A DNA stretch of 64,000 nt from Brachynemurus nebulosus (GCA_035578155.1 JAPWDM010000024.1:2348501-2412500); one strand, 5' to 3'; shown: positions 11,061 to 22,890, counted from the stretch's first letter. The notes: a model not told the origin generated them from the letters alone. Made by a program: numbers and translations.

Positions 11061-13800
11061 CCACCCTTATAACGTAGTATAGTATATATACTAATTACGT
11101 GACAGGGGTGTTGGAAAACTTAAGCAATTTGCGAGGTGTGCATTTTTGGTTTTATCAACGATCTAATATTTAAAACTATTTTCAAAAGAGCTACTGTTTT
11201 CATCGAAAAAAACTGTCGCTGTGAATTTTAGTTGAAAGTTTTTCTTATAAAGGATAACAATTACCGTCAATTGGAGAAACTTTGGCCCATTTCTTGTGTT
11301 CATGACATAAACTGTCTTATATTCCTCATATATATTTAATTAACTTCTTTTTACTATTTGTTATTGAACTCTGCATGTTTCAAAGTATATAATTATACCA
11401 TTGACTGGTTATTGAAACTCAGAACTTATTTATTTTTAAGATTTTCTGAAAATAAGATTTATTTTTATTTTAAGATTTTCTAACCAACTTAACAGAAAAT
11501 TAAAAGCAGAAAGTTATATTTTAGCTATTGACATACTTGTACAGTCATTTTGATTAAATGAAGAAAACATGTGAATAAGGTGTGACCATTTAAAATTTTT
11601 GTACATTTTGACCACTGATTTTATCACATAAGATACTGATAGGTTATATACATATTAATAATGAATGCGTTTTCGTATGTATAGTACAATGTTCAAATAA
11701 AATTAATTCACTTACAAAAAATTAAAGCCAACTGTATCCATTTCAAAGAAAATAACTATTGTAACATAATAATCTGATATTATTTGATTACATTTCATAT
11801 TTTACAAAGAAAAATCAAAATATCCACTTCAAAAATATTGTATTTCACGTGTACAAGGATGTTTTTTTTTTATAAATGTCAATTTAAGATTTTATAAATG
11901 TTACAAATATTACCTTTGCAAACCAGACTGCCCTAACGTAGTTAAGTATAAAGTGCGATGAATACATTATTGAAGCTGACCAGTGATTTTTTTAATTTGA
12001 AGAATTTGCATTCAGTACTAAAGATGATTTTGATATTTCCCGGGGCCTAAGATGCAAAATAAATTACAAAGTTGAAAATTCAATGACTCAAGTATATTAC
12101 CAAACAAATATTGAGATACCACAACTAACCCCAATACAAATAAAAAATTAAGGACAGTTCGGACACATGCCCAGAGGCTCTTTCAACTCATATCTCCCAA
12201 ACAATTAATCTCACCATAGATCAACTTAAAAAGAGCCCCCACATGAAAAGTTCCCAAAGCTTCTCAATTTGTCTCCTGTATTATACTTAAAAGTTTTGAA
12301 ATTAACAACAAGATTTAAACCGAACCAAACTAAAACCACTAGATAATATGAAAGGAAAACGCATGGTTTTCACCAAAAAAAAAATCTGCTTTCAAAAATC
12401 TTATTGCATGAGATGCCAGACTGTTCGATATTATTGTAAAATTCCATATGAATGAATAAATAAATCACGTAAGTTCTGAAATAAGTAAAATAATTTAATT
12501 CAAAACAGTTGATGACAAAACTGAAATTTTTGTTTATAATTTTCATATAACGTATTACAAAAAAAAAAAAAATAAAGTATAAATTATAATAAAAAGTAAT
12601 TTTTTTTCATAACCAGTTTCAAACTATTAAATATTCATCAAAATTCCAAAACACGTCTACATTTTTGTTTTAAAAGACGAAAGAAATAGACAATTCACTA
12701 TAATTCTCTTTTTCTGTCCATCACTGACATTTTGCCTAATATTGATGATGTCCTAATTTTTCCTTTTTTCGTTTATACTTACTACTTTCATTAGCTCAAT
12801 ACAATATACCTAGTTCAAAATAATAAAATTATCAGTAGTTTTTCATGTTAGCAGATAATATAAAAATTACTGGACAAATTTCGATCTTAGAACGATTAAA
12901 GACTTGATCAACATCTCCAAACAGAATTATCGTAATATTCCTCATAGTCATAGGGATTGAGATATAAAAAATATAAATTAACACCGTAAACGGTCCGCGC
13001 ATCTATGCAGTCAATTTCTCCAGAGGCCGGCAATATTTAAAAAAAAAATATTTAATTTAAGAAAAAAAAACTACAAATAAATTCACAAAATAGTTCAGCA
13101 TGTATAAACATACACATAACAAGAAGTACACAATAACAATAAATTGATAAAAGAATATTTTTAAAAAACACAAACAATTAATATTGTTACATTCACGCAT
13201 TTCAATACAATTACAAAAAAAAAAAATATTATAATATAATAGTATATTACTTAGCACGGACTGTAACTGTTATCTTACTAAATATAATCATCAGTATTGA
13301 CATATTGATCTACTAATTTTTTTAGTTAACTAATTAGTCGATTAATATTCTTAGTCGGCTAATTTATTCATAACTAAATTATTCACAATTACTAAAGTTA
13401 ATTGTAGTTGGAATTAAATTTTTCATTTTTTAATTATTCTACTTGTAACTTTTGTGTTCACATAAAGTCCACGCCATCCAATACAAAAAATAAAGTGGGA
13501 GCCAAATTGGGGCACGTAGCCATATGTAATTTCTCAATTAATTAAAACTTGTGTTCCTTATAAATTATGAGGAAAAGGAAAAATATAAATATTATTTAAA
13601 TTTAAAAACAGTAACCCTAGTTGGCTTAACTCCCTGTTATCTAAAGACAAAGTCATGTTCTCTTAATACCATATTTTAAATGTACAACAAGTTTATTACG
13701 AATATGTCAAAGAAGATCGATTACATACAAAATTGATAAAATTAATAACGACTAACCATTCTGGGAGCTGCACGCTCCCTATCAGGCCAAACGTCAGGCA
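11060..13800. other. No recognisable gene
   Basis: AT-rich sequence with many homopolymer runs. I see no TIRs, no tandem array and no coding motif. The 66-codon minus-strand frame near 13057-13257 is hydrophobic and Phe/Cys-rich, which fits chance translation of AT-rich DNA. Confidence 0.45.
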
Positions 13801-13803
13801 CTC

Positions 13804-15398
13804 TAACTAACAAGGAGATGCACCCAGAGTGAAATTCAGGATTTTAATGAAACTTTGCTGGTGTGTAGAATAGGCAAAAATAAGGGACCCGTATTTTCTT
13901 TTATCGACCATCTTCCACGTTTAGGGGGTGAAACCAGCCCCTAAAGTTGGGGGTTCAAATCGTATTTCTTAAGATATCTCGAAAACTATAAGAGATAGAG
14001 AAAAAGTTTAAATTGATGAAATGTTACTCTTTGAAAGACCTATTCACCTGTATAGGTTAAACCAGGGCCGGGTTCATAAGAAGGGCTGGAAGGGTGAAAA
14101 TAGGGGTAAATTTTCTTGTACAGCCTGCATGGTTCGATGTATCAAATTTTTACCATCATCAATAGAAAGAGCATCAAAAATTAGGGGATACGTGTTTTTG
14201 CATTTTTTCGAAATATGAGTGGTATCCAAGCCATATAAGGAAGAAAAAAATTGGGTTGATTATGTTGCATTATTACTGATTGCGTATGTTGCATTATTAC
14301 GTTCTATATTTTTTTATCTTTATGTTGATTTTCATCATGAAAATGTAAATTTTTACTTTCCGATAATGATTCATGTATTTTTCAGTACTTACTTAATTGG
14401 TAATTTAGCCATGTGTATATTTGGTTACTCATATTCGATATTTTTTATACCTATTTCTACTAAAGTTTTCTGGTCTGCAAGTGTTAATGAATGTTTAACA
14501 AGAAACAATAGTCTTACGTTCAACAACCGCCTTTATCTTCTTACAAATTCGTTTTTAACCAAATAAACGCGGTTTATTTCTATCTCAACATTCAAACTAT
14601 TTTTCTTACTCTTTTTGTATGTTTTATAGGTGTCAACCCCATTTCCCAAATCATAAAATTTATTACAAGGCATCTGAACAGTGAGCGAAAGACATTGCTT
14701 CTTTTTGAGCATTCATTAACACAAGCACACCAGAGAACTTTAATTTTCGCAGAAATAGTTATAAAATATCTCGAATATAAGTAAACATACATATATACAC
14801 GGCTAAATTACCAATTAAGTTAGTATTGAAAAATACATGAATTATTATCGGAAAGTAAAAATTTACTTTTTTATGATGAAAATCAACATAAAAATAAAAA
14901 AAAATAGAGTACGTATTTGCAATCAATAATAATGCAATATAACCAACCCTATTTTTTTCTTCCGTATATGGCTTGGATATCACACATATTTCGAAAAAAC
15001 GCAAAAACACGTGTCCCCTAATTTTTTATGCTCTTTCTATTTATGATGGCAAAAATTTGATACATTGAACCAGTCAGGCTGTACAAGAAAATTTTCCCCC
15101 ATTTTCACCCCTCCAGCCCCTCTTGTGAACCCGGCCCTGGTTTAATCTATACAGGTGAATAGGTCTTTCAAAGATTAACATTTCATCAATTTAAAGTTTT
15201 TCTCTATCTTTTATAGTTTTCGAGATATCTTAAGAAATACGATTTGAACCCCCAACTATAGGGGCTGCTTTCACCCCGTAAACGTGGAAGATGGCTGATA
15301 AAAAAAAATACGGGTCCCTTATTTTTGCCTATTCTACACACCAGCGAAGTGTCATCAAAATCCCGAATTTCACTCTGGGTGCATCTCCTTGTAAGTAA
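13804..15398. mobile_element. 1.6-kb foldback element with long inverted arms
   Basis: Left arm 13804-~14525 and right arm ~14682-15398 are inverted copies around a loop of about 155 bp. Matching modules from the outside in are 'acaaggagatgcacccagag', 'gtgtgtagaataggcaaaaa', 'tctcgaaaactata', 'gacctattcacctgtata', 'accagggccgggttca' and 'ttaattggtaatttagcc'. The ends read TTACTWACAAGGA, also seen in the fragments at 4512-4610 and 53319-53530, so this is a dispersed family. Both arms carry an overlapping hydrophobic frame (14219-14566 plus, 14759-15010 minus; shared DFHHxxVNFYFPIxIHVFF), but this follows from arm identity and I recognise no domain. Superfamily unknown. Confidence 0.8.
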
Positions 15399-15407
15399 GG
15401 CATTTAA

Positions 15408-16236
15408 CCCTAGAAGCATACGTACACGTCAAAACGACGAACTTCTCTACCTGCTCCAATACTACAACTTGTCGGTACATGCTTGCTGTGAGATTTCTGT
15501 TATCTAATTATTTGTTGTTGTAACACATAAGACGTATTTATTTTATTTATAGTCATTGTCGTTTTGTTTGTATTGAAATAGTATCCGTCAAAAGGACGTC
15601 AATGTATGATTAGGCTATGTTTTTTTTTAAAGATTTTGTACTTCACATATAAAAGTTTTCCTAAAATTTATTAAAAATATGCATGTTATAATTAATTTAT
15701 TCAATGATTATGATAATGTGAAAGATGATTACAGCTGTTTGACTTATAGAGACGACATAATACTGAAGTGTTAATATATTGAATCGAAAACTAAAGAATG
15801 CGTTTCAAGTGACTTAATAAAAGATTAACAATTTATTTTGTGGAAAATATTTTAATTTTTATTATTTTTTGACATCTTATTCGAAAATTTACTAACAAAT
15901 TTTAGAAAATTTACAAATGTGCCTAATGGGGAAATAACTACATATCTATAGGAATATTTATGACTGCGAAATTTCACATTCTGTAAAGTCACACATGTCC
16001 ACTGACTCATAATAGTTCATAAATTAATTATTTGAAACACATGTTTTAAGATACAATTGATGTATTTATCTATTTTTTAATTTTTATAATGAAAATATGC
16101 TTTGATAAAAAGATTAAAAAAATTAATAAATATTTACATTAAGAAAAACTCTGAAACTCTCCGTAAAAAGTCCATCCGTCAAAACGACGTCGATGTATGA
16201 TTAACGTTTCTCGTAGACCAACGTATAATTCTAGGG
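15408..16236. mobile_element. piggyBac-type MITE
   Basis: The left end reads TTAA|ccctagaagcatacg and the right end cgtataattctaggg|TTAA. TTAA duplication (15404-15407, 16237-16240) with CCCTAGAA termini is the hallmark of piggyBac-type transposons. Near each end lies a subterminal motif with 'gtcaaaacgacg', 'gtatgatta' and close variants (about 15429, 15587, 16176). No transposase frame is present, so the 829-bp copy is non-autonomous. It sits immediately next to the end of the foldback element. Confidence 0.9.
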
Positions 16237-16654
16237 TTAAGGGTATAATTTCTAAAACTAAAATAGTAAATCGAAGACAACATTTTGATGCTATTTCTAC
16301 CGCATAGCGAATTAACAAAAATCATTTTTAAATTCTCATTATACACACATTAAAAAATTGAAAACCCGGTAAGTATTGAAAATTCGGTAAATATTGCATT
16401 GCTTGTCTTAGTGGGAATTTTATTTTCATCAGTATACCATATAGTAATACTGAAAATGTTCAGAGAAAAAAGAATGTAAATATGTAAGTTTAAGGCAACA
16501 GTATCTCTTAGCCTTTTCTTAGATATATTCAATCATTCTTATGAGAATGTAAATTTGGATGGTTTTTTCTAATAAATAAAACAGTCATTTCACAGGTAGT
16601 AATCAGCAAAATAATTTTAGTTCAATATTTTTGATTTTTGTAATATTTAAGTTG

Positions 16655-16945
16655 TGCCAGTCCGACCAGTACGAGTACTTGTATGATTGCATGCAATAAT
16701 TATGAAACTGTAAAATAATTATACTATGGTATTTGACATAAGAAAACGCGACACTAACTCAAACATGTATTAAATTCTTTTTTGTAAAAATGCAATATCT
16801 TCTTAATTATTATTTTGTTAAGAAATTATAACCCATTTAAGTTTGAATTTGAGTTATGTACTTAAGTAACGCAATTAAATTTTGCGATCATTATGGGTAA
16901 AATGATACGTTTGTCTGTACTGGTCAGTCGGAGCTTTACTTGACT
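16655..16945. mobile_element. Possible small TIR element
   Basis: 'gccagtccgaccagtacga' with 'tgtatgatt' on the left and 'aatgatacgtttgtctgtac' with 'tggtcagtcggagc' on the right form an imperfect inverted repeat of about 35 bp. No target duplication was evident. Weakly supported; could be coincidence in a repeat-rich area. The rest of 16241-17331 shows nothing. Confidence 0.35.
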
Positions 16946-17331
16946 GTAAATCAATCGCTTATTATCAACGTAAAAGATGGCAACGACAAAAAAATAATGC
17001 TTATAAATTTATAAACCCATCCGTCTAGTAAAAAGTCTAATATTAATTACATTCCGTGTATGCAATTTGTATTATTCAGTAGTTACTTCAGAAGACGGAA
17101 CAAATCAAATTCGAATTTTTTTTTATTTATTAAGTTCAAATAAAACTACTACGAAATACGTGGGTAGAGGACTAAAAACAATAACGATAATAAAAATAAA
17201 TAAATATTGATTTCCAAAACAATAGAACATGAAAATAACCATTATATTTTATTTTTTAATTAATTGTTCCCTATTTACGTATCAGTTTACTTACACTGGG
17301 AGGTGATTAAGAAAAAGATTAATTGGAACTT

Positions 17332-18835
17332 AAAAAACGCCGTGAGCAGCGGGGCCCCATCACGGTAGTCGAATTTTCCCCTTCATCTTCGGTATTGAAT
17401 GTCTACAAGCGAAATGTGATTGAAAGTCTACAACCGAATTGTCATTTTGTTGGTTTCAAAACTGGTGATGAGTGTTCGGCTGATCGAGGCTTTAAAAAAA
17501 GGTTTTAAGTATTTAAGGGCTGTATCTCAGTAAATTTCAATTTTGTGCCGAAAACAGGTAGCAGAAAAAAAACCAACACAATTCGTAAGAGGACATTCCT
17601 GCCCATGTTTATCCGCTAATTGCCTTTATGTTTTAGTTTTAAATATTAAAAAAGGACCTTAAATAGTAAACTGGAAGGCCTTTATAAAGATATTTTTTCT
17701 TTCCAAAAAAATCCAAAATTTCTATTTTATAAATACTAAAAATCCAAAATTCCTAATTTATAAATAAACAGTGACTTTAATAACATTTTTAAATTACTTA
17801 ATATGTATGTATTTCATTTGTCATAAAAGTAAGTCCACTTTTTTTTAAATTTTTTAAAATTACTATTCGCCTACTTGTATTTAGAATAAACATAATGCTT
17901 TTAAAACACATTTAACAATAGCATTCAATTCCGATGTAAAAATGGGAGAAGTGGGGGGAAAAGTGATGCGGATTCCCTACAAGGTACTAGCTGGATACTA
18001 ACTGAATACACGTACAAAATTTCAGCCCTCTAGGTTTCCTTATGGAGTCTCTAGACGTGTTAGAAAACAAGCAAAAAAATTAAGGAAATATTGGCGTAAA
18101 AATCGTGGGGGTAAGGGTTAAAAGTTGAAACCTCCAAAAAACAGTGTCTGGCTATTAGCTTAACCTGTACACCAAATTTCAGCCCTCTAGGTTTATTTGG
18201 GGAGATTTTGACCCGAACGAAACTGTTAAAAAACAAAAAAAATCATGTTCTTTTGGGTAAAAAAATGGTGGGGGTAGGGGTTAAAAGTCGAGACCCCCAA
18301 AAGGCACCCCCTTGATACTAACTCAATCCGAATACAAAATTTCAGCCCTCTAGGTTTATTCGGGTGACCTGTGCGAGTGGTACAAACTTCGAAAACGTCG
18401 AAAATGCATGAAATTGTAGCTTAAAAATGAGGGGGGTGGGGGTAAAATATTAAAACCTCCAAAAAGCACAACCTAGGTACGAACTTTATCAACACACCAA
18501 ATTTCAACCCTCTACGTTAATTCTGGGGGGCTGGGGGCCTGTTAGATCCAGCGAAAATCGTTTTTCCCCCCTCTACTCCCACCATATCATCCTAGGAAGC
18601 TGAATTTTGGATATGTTGTAGATAATTGACCGAAACATTATTTAAAACCGGTTTGGAAAAGTTTTATTGCTTTTCCGCCCCCCACCACCCCCTTAAAGGT
18701 CGGGTCCGAAAAAAAATTTGCCCAAAATTTGACCCCACTTTGATAGTATTGTTGTGCATCGGAATAAGCCCCACTTACCAAATTTCATCTCTTAACTTCC
18801 ATAGGGGGGCCCTACACATATTAAAAGGTTGCGGG

Positions 18836-18914
<79 letters not shown>

Positions 18915-19041
18915 CATCTTTTTTTTTACATAATCGTGTTCTACGGGTCCGAAAACGGATAGCGCCCCTGGTCTCGCCTCTCGCAGCTCTTATCGTATAG
19001 ACTGTATAAGTCTAATTTTTCGGAGAAAATTCGACTAAAAA
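17332..19041 (+). mobile_element. 1.7-kb repeat element, copy A (Helitron/Helentron-like?)
   Basis: Near-identical to 21197-22890 and 59806-61589. It starts with an A run and cgccgtgagcagcgg, where CCGTGA pairs with TCACGG around a GGGGCCCC core. The middle holds four ~162-bp tandem units each opening with 'aaatttcagccctctagg' (18017, 18174, 18337, 18499). A (TA)n tract follows at 18839-18910. The end carries two hairpins, tagact/agtcta and aatttt/aaaatt, then cgactaaaaa. No TIRs and no consistent target duplication are seen; all copies sit in A/T runs. Lack of TIRs, a 3' hairpin before CTAA and an internal microsatellite recall Helitron/Helentron-derived elements, but this is inference. The 124-codon frame across the TA tract is not a gene. 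Confidence 0.85.
18839..18910. repeat. (TA)n tract inside repeat copy A
   Basis: About 36 AT units between 'gcgggaaa' and 'cagacat'. The same position in copies C and D holds about 28 and 74 units, so this is a length-variable internal part of the element. Confidence 0.95.
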
Positions 19042-19137
19042 TAAAAAGGTGACAATGCAGTTGTAGGACTTTTCCATCTCATTTTATTTTTTGAAACCTG
19101 CTGAGGACGAAGAATGGAGATTAGACCTCACTTTTCC

Positions 19138-19241
19138 CGCTCTGAAAATCGACTTCCAAGTCATAACTTGTTCTAACGTGACACCGACTGTCTCAACGAA
19201 TCAGGCTACCGAATTTGTTATTTCAAATTTATATAACGTCA
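19138..19241 (+). repeat. Dispersed repeat, copy 2 of the third family
   Basis: Direct-orientation match to 8395-8505 ('aacttgttctaacgtgacac', 'aatcaggctacc', 'gttatttcaaatttata'). Lies between repeat copy A and the palindromic element. Confidence 0.65.
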
Positions 19242-19275
19242 GGTAAATCACGAACTGAATGTAGCTCATTACATA

Positions 19276-20021
19276 TAGTCCAATAGTAGTAATTTTAAGC
19301 CCTATCTCACTAAACATTAATTTTAGAATAGATATAAAAAATTTTTAAAAAGAGATTCTTGTAGGGATTTCCGAGGAGAACATTTGTGTAAAATGTGAAC
19401 TCCCGGAAATGTTTTTTTTATATTGTTTAAACAATATTGAAAATTCATGAATAACCTTTTTTGACCTTTCACCCCTTACGTAGCGAAAATGGTGATAGAT
19501 ACATCAAAAAGTGTTAAGGCCTTTTTTGTAGACAATCGAATTCTCTACAAAAAAGTCCGCGAGAGCACCTGTCTATCTTGTACAGGTGAAAAGATACAAC
19601 GCTCCAAACGCGTACTCAAAAATTCATTTTTTTCGAGCGTTCCAGCAAGGTTCCGGACGCCACACCCTGCCGGAACGTTCGAAAAAGTGAATTTTTGAGT
19701 GCGCGTTTGGAGCGTTGTATCTTTTCACCTGTACAAGATAGACAGGTGCTCTCGCGGACTTTTTTTGGGGGAATTCGATTCTCTACAAAAAAGGCCTTAA
19801 CACTTTTTAATGTATCTATCACCATTTTCGCTACGTAAGCGGTGAAAGGTCAAAAAACGTTATTTATAAATGTTTAAATATAAAAAAAAAAAAAACATTT
19901 CCAGGAGTTCACATTTTACACAAATGTTCTCCTCGGCAATCCCTACAAGAATCTCTTTTTAAAAAATTTTTATGTTTATTCTAAAATTAATGTATAGATA
20001 AAATTTAGTGCTATTGGACTA
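19276..20021. mobile_element. 746-bp near-complete palindrome (foldback MITE)
   Basis: The two halves are reverse complements over almost the whole length, centred near 19650. Outer ends are tagtccaatag and ctattggacta. Further in, 'gagattcttgtagggatt' pairs with 'aatccctacaagaatctc', 'atggtgatagatacat' with 'atgtatctatcaccat', and 'gcacctgtctatcttgtaca' with its complement. Divergence between arms rises toward the outside and a few bases are unpaired at the centre. Transcripts could form one long hairpin. The two 69-codon frames (19489-19698 plus, 19616-19825 minus) are the same arm read on opposite strands (both begin MVIDTxKSVKAFFV), so I do not call a gene. Confidence 0.85.
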
Positions 20022-20520
20022 ATAGTGCACTGTGAAGTGAAGTGAATATACCATATACCATTCACTCCTTCAATCTTTCTTATCTGTCATTAAAATGTTC
20101 ATAGCAATGAGATTAAAAAATAACAAATTGTTGCTTCACAATTACATATTATAATTGATTTTACTATTACAGCAAATACGTAGTATAATTATTATAGATT
20201 AGTCAAGCCGTAGTAACCTTGTATTTCTTCATAGGCACCTGTGACTATTGAACTAGAACGACGAGTGAACTGTTGTAACTTAAGCACCCCCTAGACGATC
20301 AATATATTGATCAATATGCATTGATCAATACGTATTGAAAGGCTATATTGATCGTTTAGGAGAGCTTCAAACATATTGATAGCATATTGAAGCATATTGA
20401 TAGAAATTTATATTGAAGCGTATTGATAGAAGCTATATTGATGCTCATATTGACGTTTATAAGGTATATTGATCAATATTTGCATTAGTGTTGTTTTAGA
20501 TATTGAAGTGTTAATAATAT

Positions 20521-21054
20521 ATGTATTTTACTACTTACGTGATGGCCGACTCTAGTGAAAAATCAGAGTCCGAACGTGAGTTTATTTTACTATTAATTAC
20601 CCTTTATCGTGATTCGCCGGAACTATGGAAAGTTAAGTCGAAAGATTACTTTAATCAAGCTAAGAAGCGGATATGTATGGAAAAGATCGTTGATGCATTA
20701 ATTTGCATAAAACCAGACTTTACTGTAGATAAACTGAAAAAAATTAATACTTTGCGTACTAATTTCAAGAAAGACTTCAGGGCTATTGAACGTGCGAAGC
20801 GATCAGGAGCATCAACTGACGATATCCCAAAACCAAAATCATGTCTCTATGAGACACTATTACTTCATATTGCAAATAAAAAACGCCGTGAGCAGCGGGG
20901 CCCCATCACGGTAGTCGAATTTTCCCCTTCATCTTCGGTATTGAATGTTTACAAGCGAAATGTGATTGAAAGTCTACAACCGAATTGTCATTTTGTTGGT
21001 TTCAAAACTCGTGATGAGTGTTCGGCTGATCGAGGCTTTAAAAAAAGGTTTTAA
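20521..21054 (+). CDS. MADF-domain protein fused to repeat-derived tail
   Basis: The frame encodes 177 residues. Residues ~19-117 form a MADF (Myb/SANT-like) DNA-binding domain: EFILLLITLYRDSPELW, then VKSKDYFNQAKKR, KKINTLRTNFKKDFRAIE, RAKRSGASTDD and a closing CLYETLLLHI. MADF or Myb/trihelix proteins are the usual second gene of PIF/Harbinger transposons, where they bind the element ends and assist the transposase; this gene sits inside a TTA-flanked element of that kind. The better start is probably Met8 (20542), which has G at -3 and +4. From residue 120 (KKRREQRG onward) the protein is encoded by copy B of the 1.7-kb repeat: the same residues appear in the frame at 17323-17508. The native C-terminus is therefore lost and replaced. 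I see no BESS domain. Expression unknown. Confidence 0.8.
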   Translation: MYFTTYVMADSSEKSESEREFILLLITLYRDSPELWKVKSKDYFNQAKKRICMEKIVDALICIKPDFTVDKLKKINTLRTNFKKDFRAIERAKRSGASTDDIPKPKSCLYETLLLHIANKKRREQRGPITVVEFSPSSSVLNVYKRNVIESLQPNCHFVGFKTRDECSADRGFKKRF

Positions 21055-21196
21055 GTATTTAAGGGCTGTATCTCAGTAAATTTCAATTTTGTGCCGAAAA
21101 CAGGTAGCAGAAAAAAAACCAACACAATTCGTACGAGGGCATTCCTGCCCATGTTTATCCGCTAATTGCCTTTATGTTTTAGTTTTAAATATTAAA
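20876..21196 (+). mobile_element. 1.7-kb repeat element, partial copy B (5' 317 bp)
   Basis: Matches the first 317 bp of copies A, C and D, from cgccgtgagcagc to 'agttttaaatatt', then runs directly into copy C through an A run. In full copies the same 'taaatattaaaaaa' continues into 'ggacct'. Because the unit boundary and the element start are both A runs, a tandem 5'-end duplication through A-run homology explains it best. Copy B supplies the last third of the MADF frame. Confidence 0.8.
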
Positions 21197-22698
21197 AAAA
21201 CGCCGTGAGCAGCGGGGCCCCATCACGGTAGTCGAATTTTCCCCTTCATCTTCGGTATTGAATGTCTACAAGCGAAATGTGATTGAAAGTCTACAACCGA
21301 ATTGTCATTTTGTTGGTTTCAAAACTGGTGATGAGTGTTCGGCTGATCGAGGCTTTAAAAAAAGGTTTTAAGTATTTAAGGGCTGTATCTCAGTAAATTT
21401 CAATTTTGTGCCGAAAACAGGTAGCAGAAAAAAAGCCAACACAATTCGTACGAGGACATTCCTGCCCATGTTTATCCGCTAATTGCCTTTATGTTTTAGT
21501 TTTAAATATTAAAAAAGGACCTTCAATAGTAAACTGGAAGGCTTTTATAAAGATATTTTTTCTTTCCAAAAAAATCCAAAATTTCTATTTTATAAATACT
21601 AAAAATCCAAAATTCCTAATTTATAAATAAACAGTGACTTTAATAACATTTTTAAATTACTTAATATGTATGTATTTCATTTGTCATAAAAGTAAGTTCA
21701 CTTTTTTTTAAATTTTTTAAAATTACTATTCGCCTACTTGTATTTAGAATAAACATAATGCTTTTAAAACACATTTAACAATAGCATTCAATTCCGATGT
21801 AAAAATAGGAGAAGTGGGGGGAAAAGTGATGCGGACTCCCTACAAGGTACTAGCTGGATACTAACTGAATACACGTACAAAATTTCAGCCCTCTAGGTTT
21901 CCTTATGGAGTCTCTAGACGTGTTAGAAAACAAGCATAAAAATTAAGGAAATATTGGCGTCAAAATCGTGGGGGTAAGGGTTAAAAGTTGAAACCTCCAA
22001 AAAACAGTGTCTGGCTATTAGCTTAACCTGTACACCAAATTTCAGCCCTCTAGGTTTATTTGGGGAGATTTTGACCCGAACGAAACTGTTAAAAAACAAG
22101 AAAAATCATGTTCTTTTGGGTATAAAAATGGTGGGGGTTGGGGTTAAAAGTCGAGACCCCCAAAAGGCACCCCCTTGATACTAACTCAATCCGAATACAA
22201 AATTTCAGCCCTCTAGGTTTATACGGGTGACCTGTGCGAGTGGTACAAACTTCGAAAACGTCGAAAATGCATGAAATTGTAGCTTAAAAATGAGGGGGGT
22301 GGGGGTAAAATATTAAAACCTCCAAAAAGCACCACCTAGGTACGAACTTTATCAACACACCAAATTTCAACCCTCTACGTTAATTCTGGGGGGCTGGGGG
22401 CCTGTTAGATCCAGCGAAAATCGTTTTTCCCCCCTCTACTCCCACCATATCATCCTAGGAAGCTGAATTTTGGATATGTTGTAGATAATTGACCGAAACA
22501 TTATTCAAAACCGGTTTGAAAAAGTTTTATTGCTTTTCCGCCCCCCACCACCCCCTTAAAGGTCGGGTCAGAAAAAAAATTTGCCCAAAATTTGACCCCA
22601 CTTTGATAGTATGAGGTGCCTCGAAAATGAGCCCCATTTACCAAATTTCATCTCTTAACTTCCATAGGGGGGCCCTACACAAATTAAAAGGTGGCGGG

Positions 22699-22761
<63 letters not shown>

Positions 22762-22890
22762 CATTTTTTTTCTACATATTCGTGTTCTACGGGTCCGAAA
22801 ACGGATAGCGCCCCTACTCTCGCCTCTCGCAGCTCTTATCGTATAGACTGTATAAGTCTAATTTTTCGGAGAAAATTCGACTAAAAATAA
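21197..22890 (+). mobile_element. 1.7-kb repeat element, copy C
   Basis: Same layout as copy A: 5' GC hairpin, four ~162-bp units, (TA)n at 22702-22757, paired 3' hairpins and cgactaaaaa end. Differences from A are scattered single bases, so amplification was recent. One local difference is shared by C and D but not A: 'atgaggtgcctcgaaaatga' replaces 'attgttgtgcatcggaataa' upstream of the TA tract. The copy lies inside the PIF/Harbinger-type element. Confidence 0.85.
22702..22757. repeat. (TA)n tract inside repeat copy C
   Basis: About 28 AT units in the same location as in copies A and D. Confidence 0.95.

Noticed and set aside
14219..15010. Membrane protein gene in the foldback arms
   Set aside because: The frame appears on opposite strands only because the arms are inverted copies; hydrophobicity is expected from T-rich codons.
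18626..19000. 124-codon plus-strand open frame
   Set aside because: It runs through the (TA)n tract of a repeat copy; the (IY)n run and its equivalents at 22627 and 61235 depend on repeat length, and no domain is present.
19489..19825. Gene encoding MVIDTxKSVKAFFV on both strands
   Set aside because: A symmetric palindrome yields the same frame twice; no known domain.
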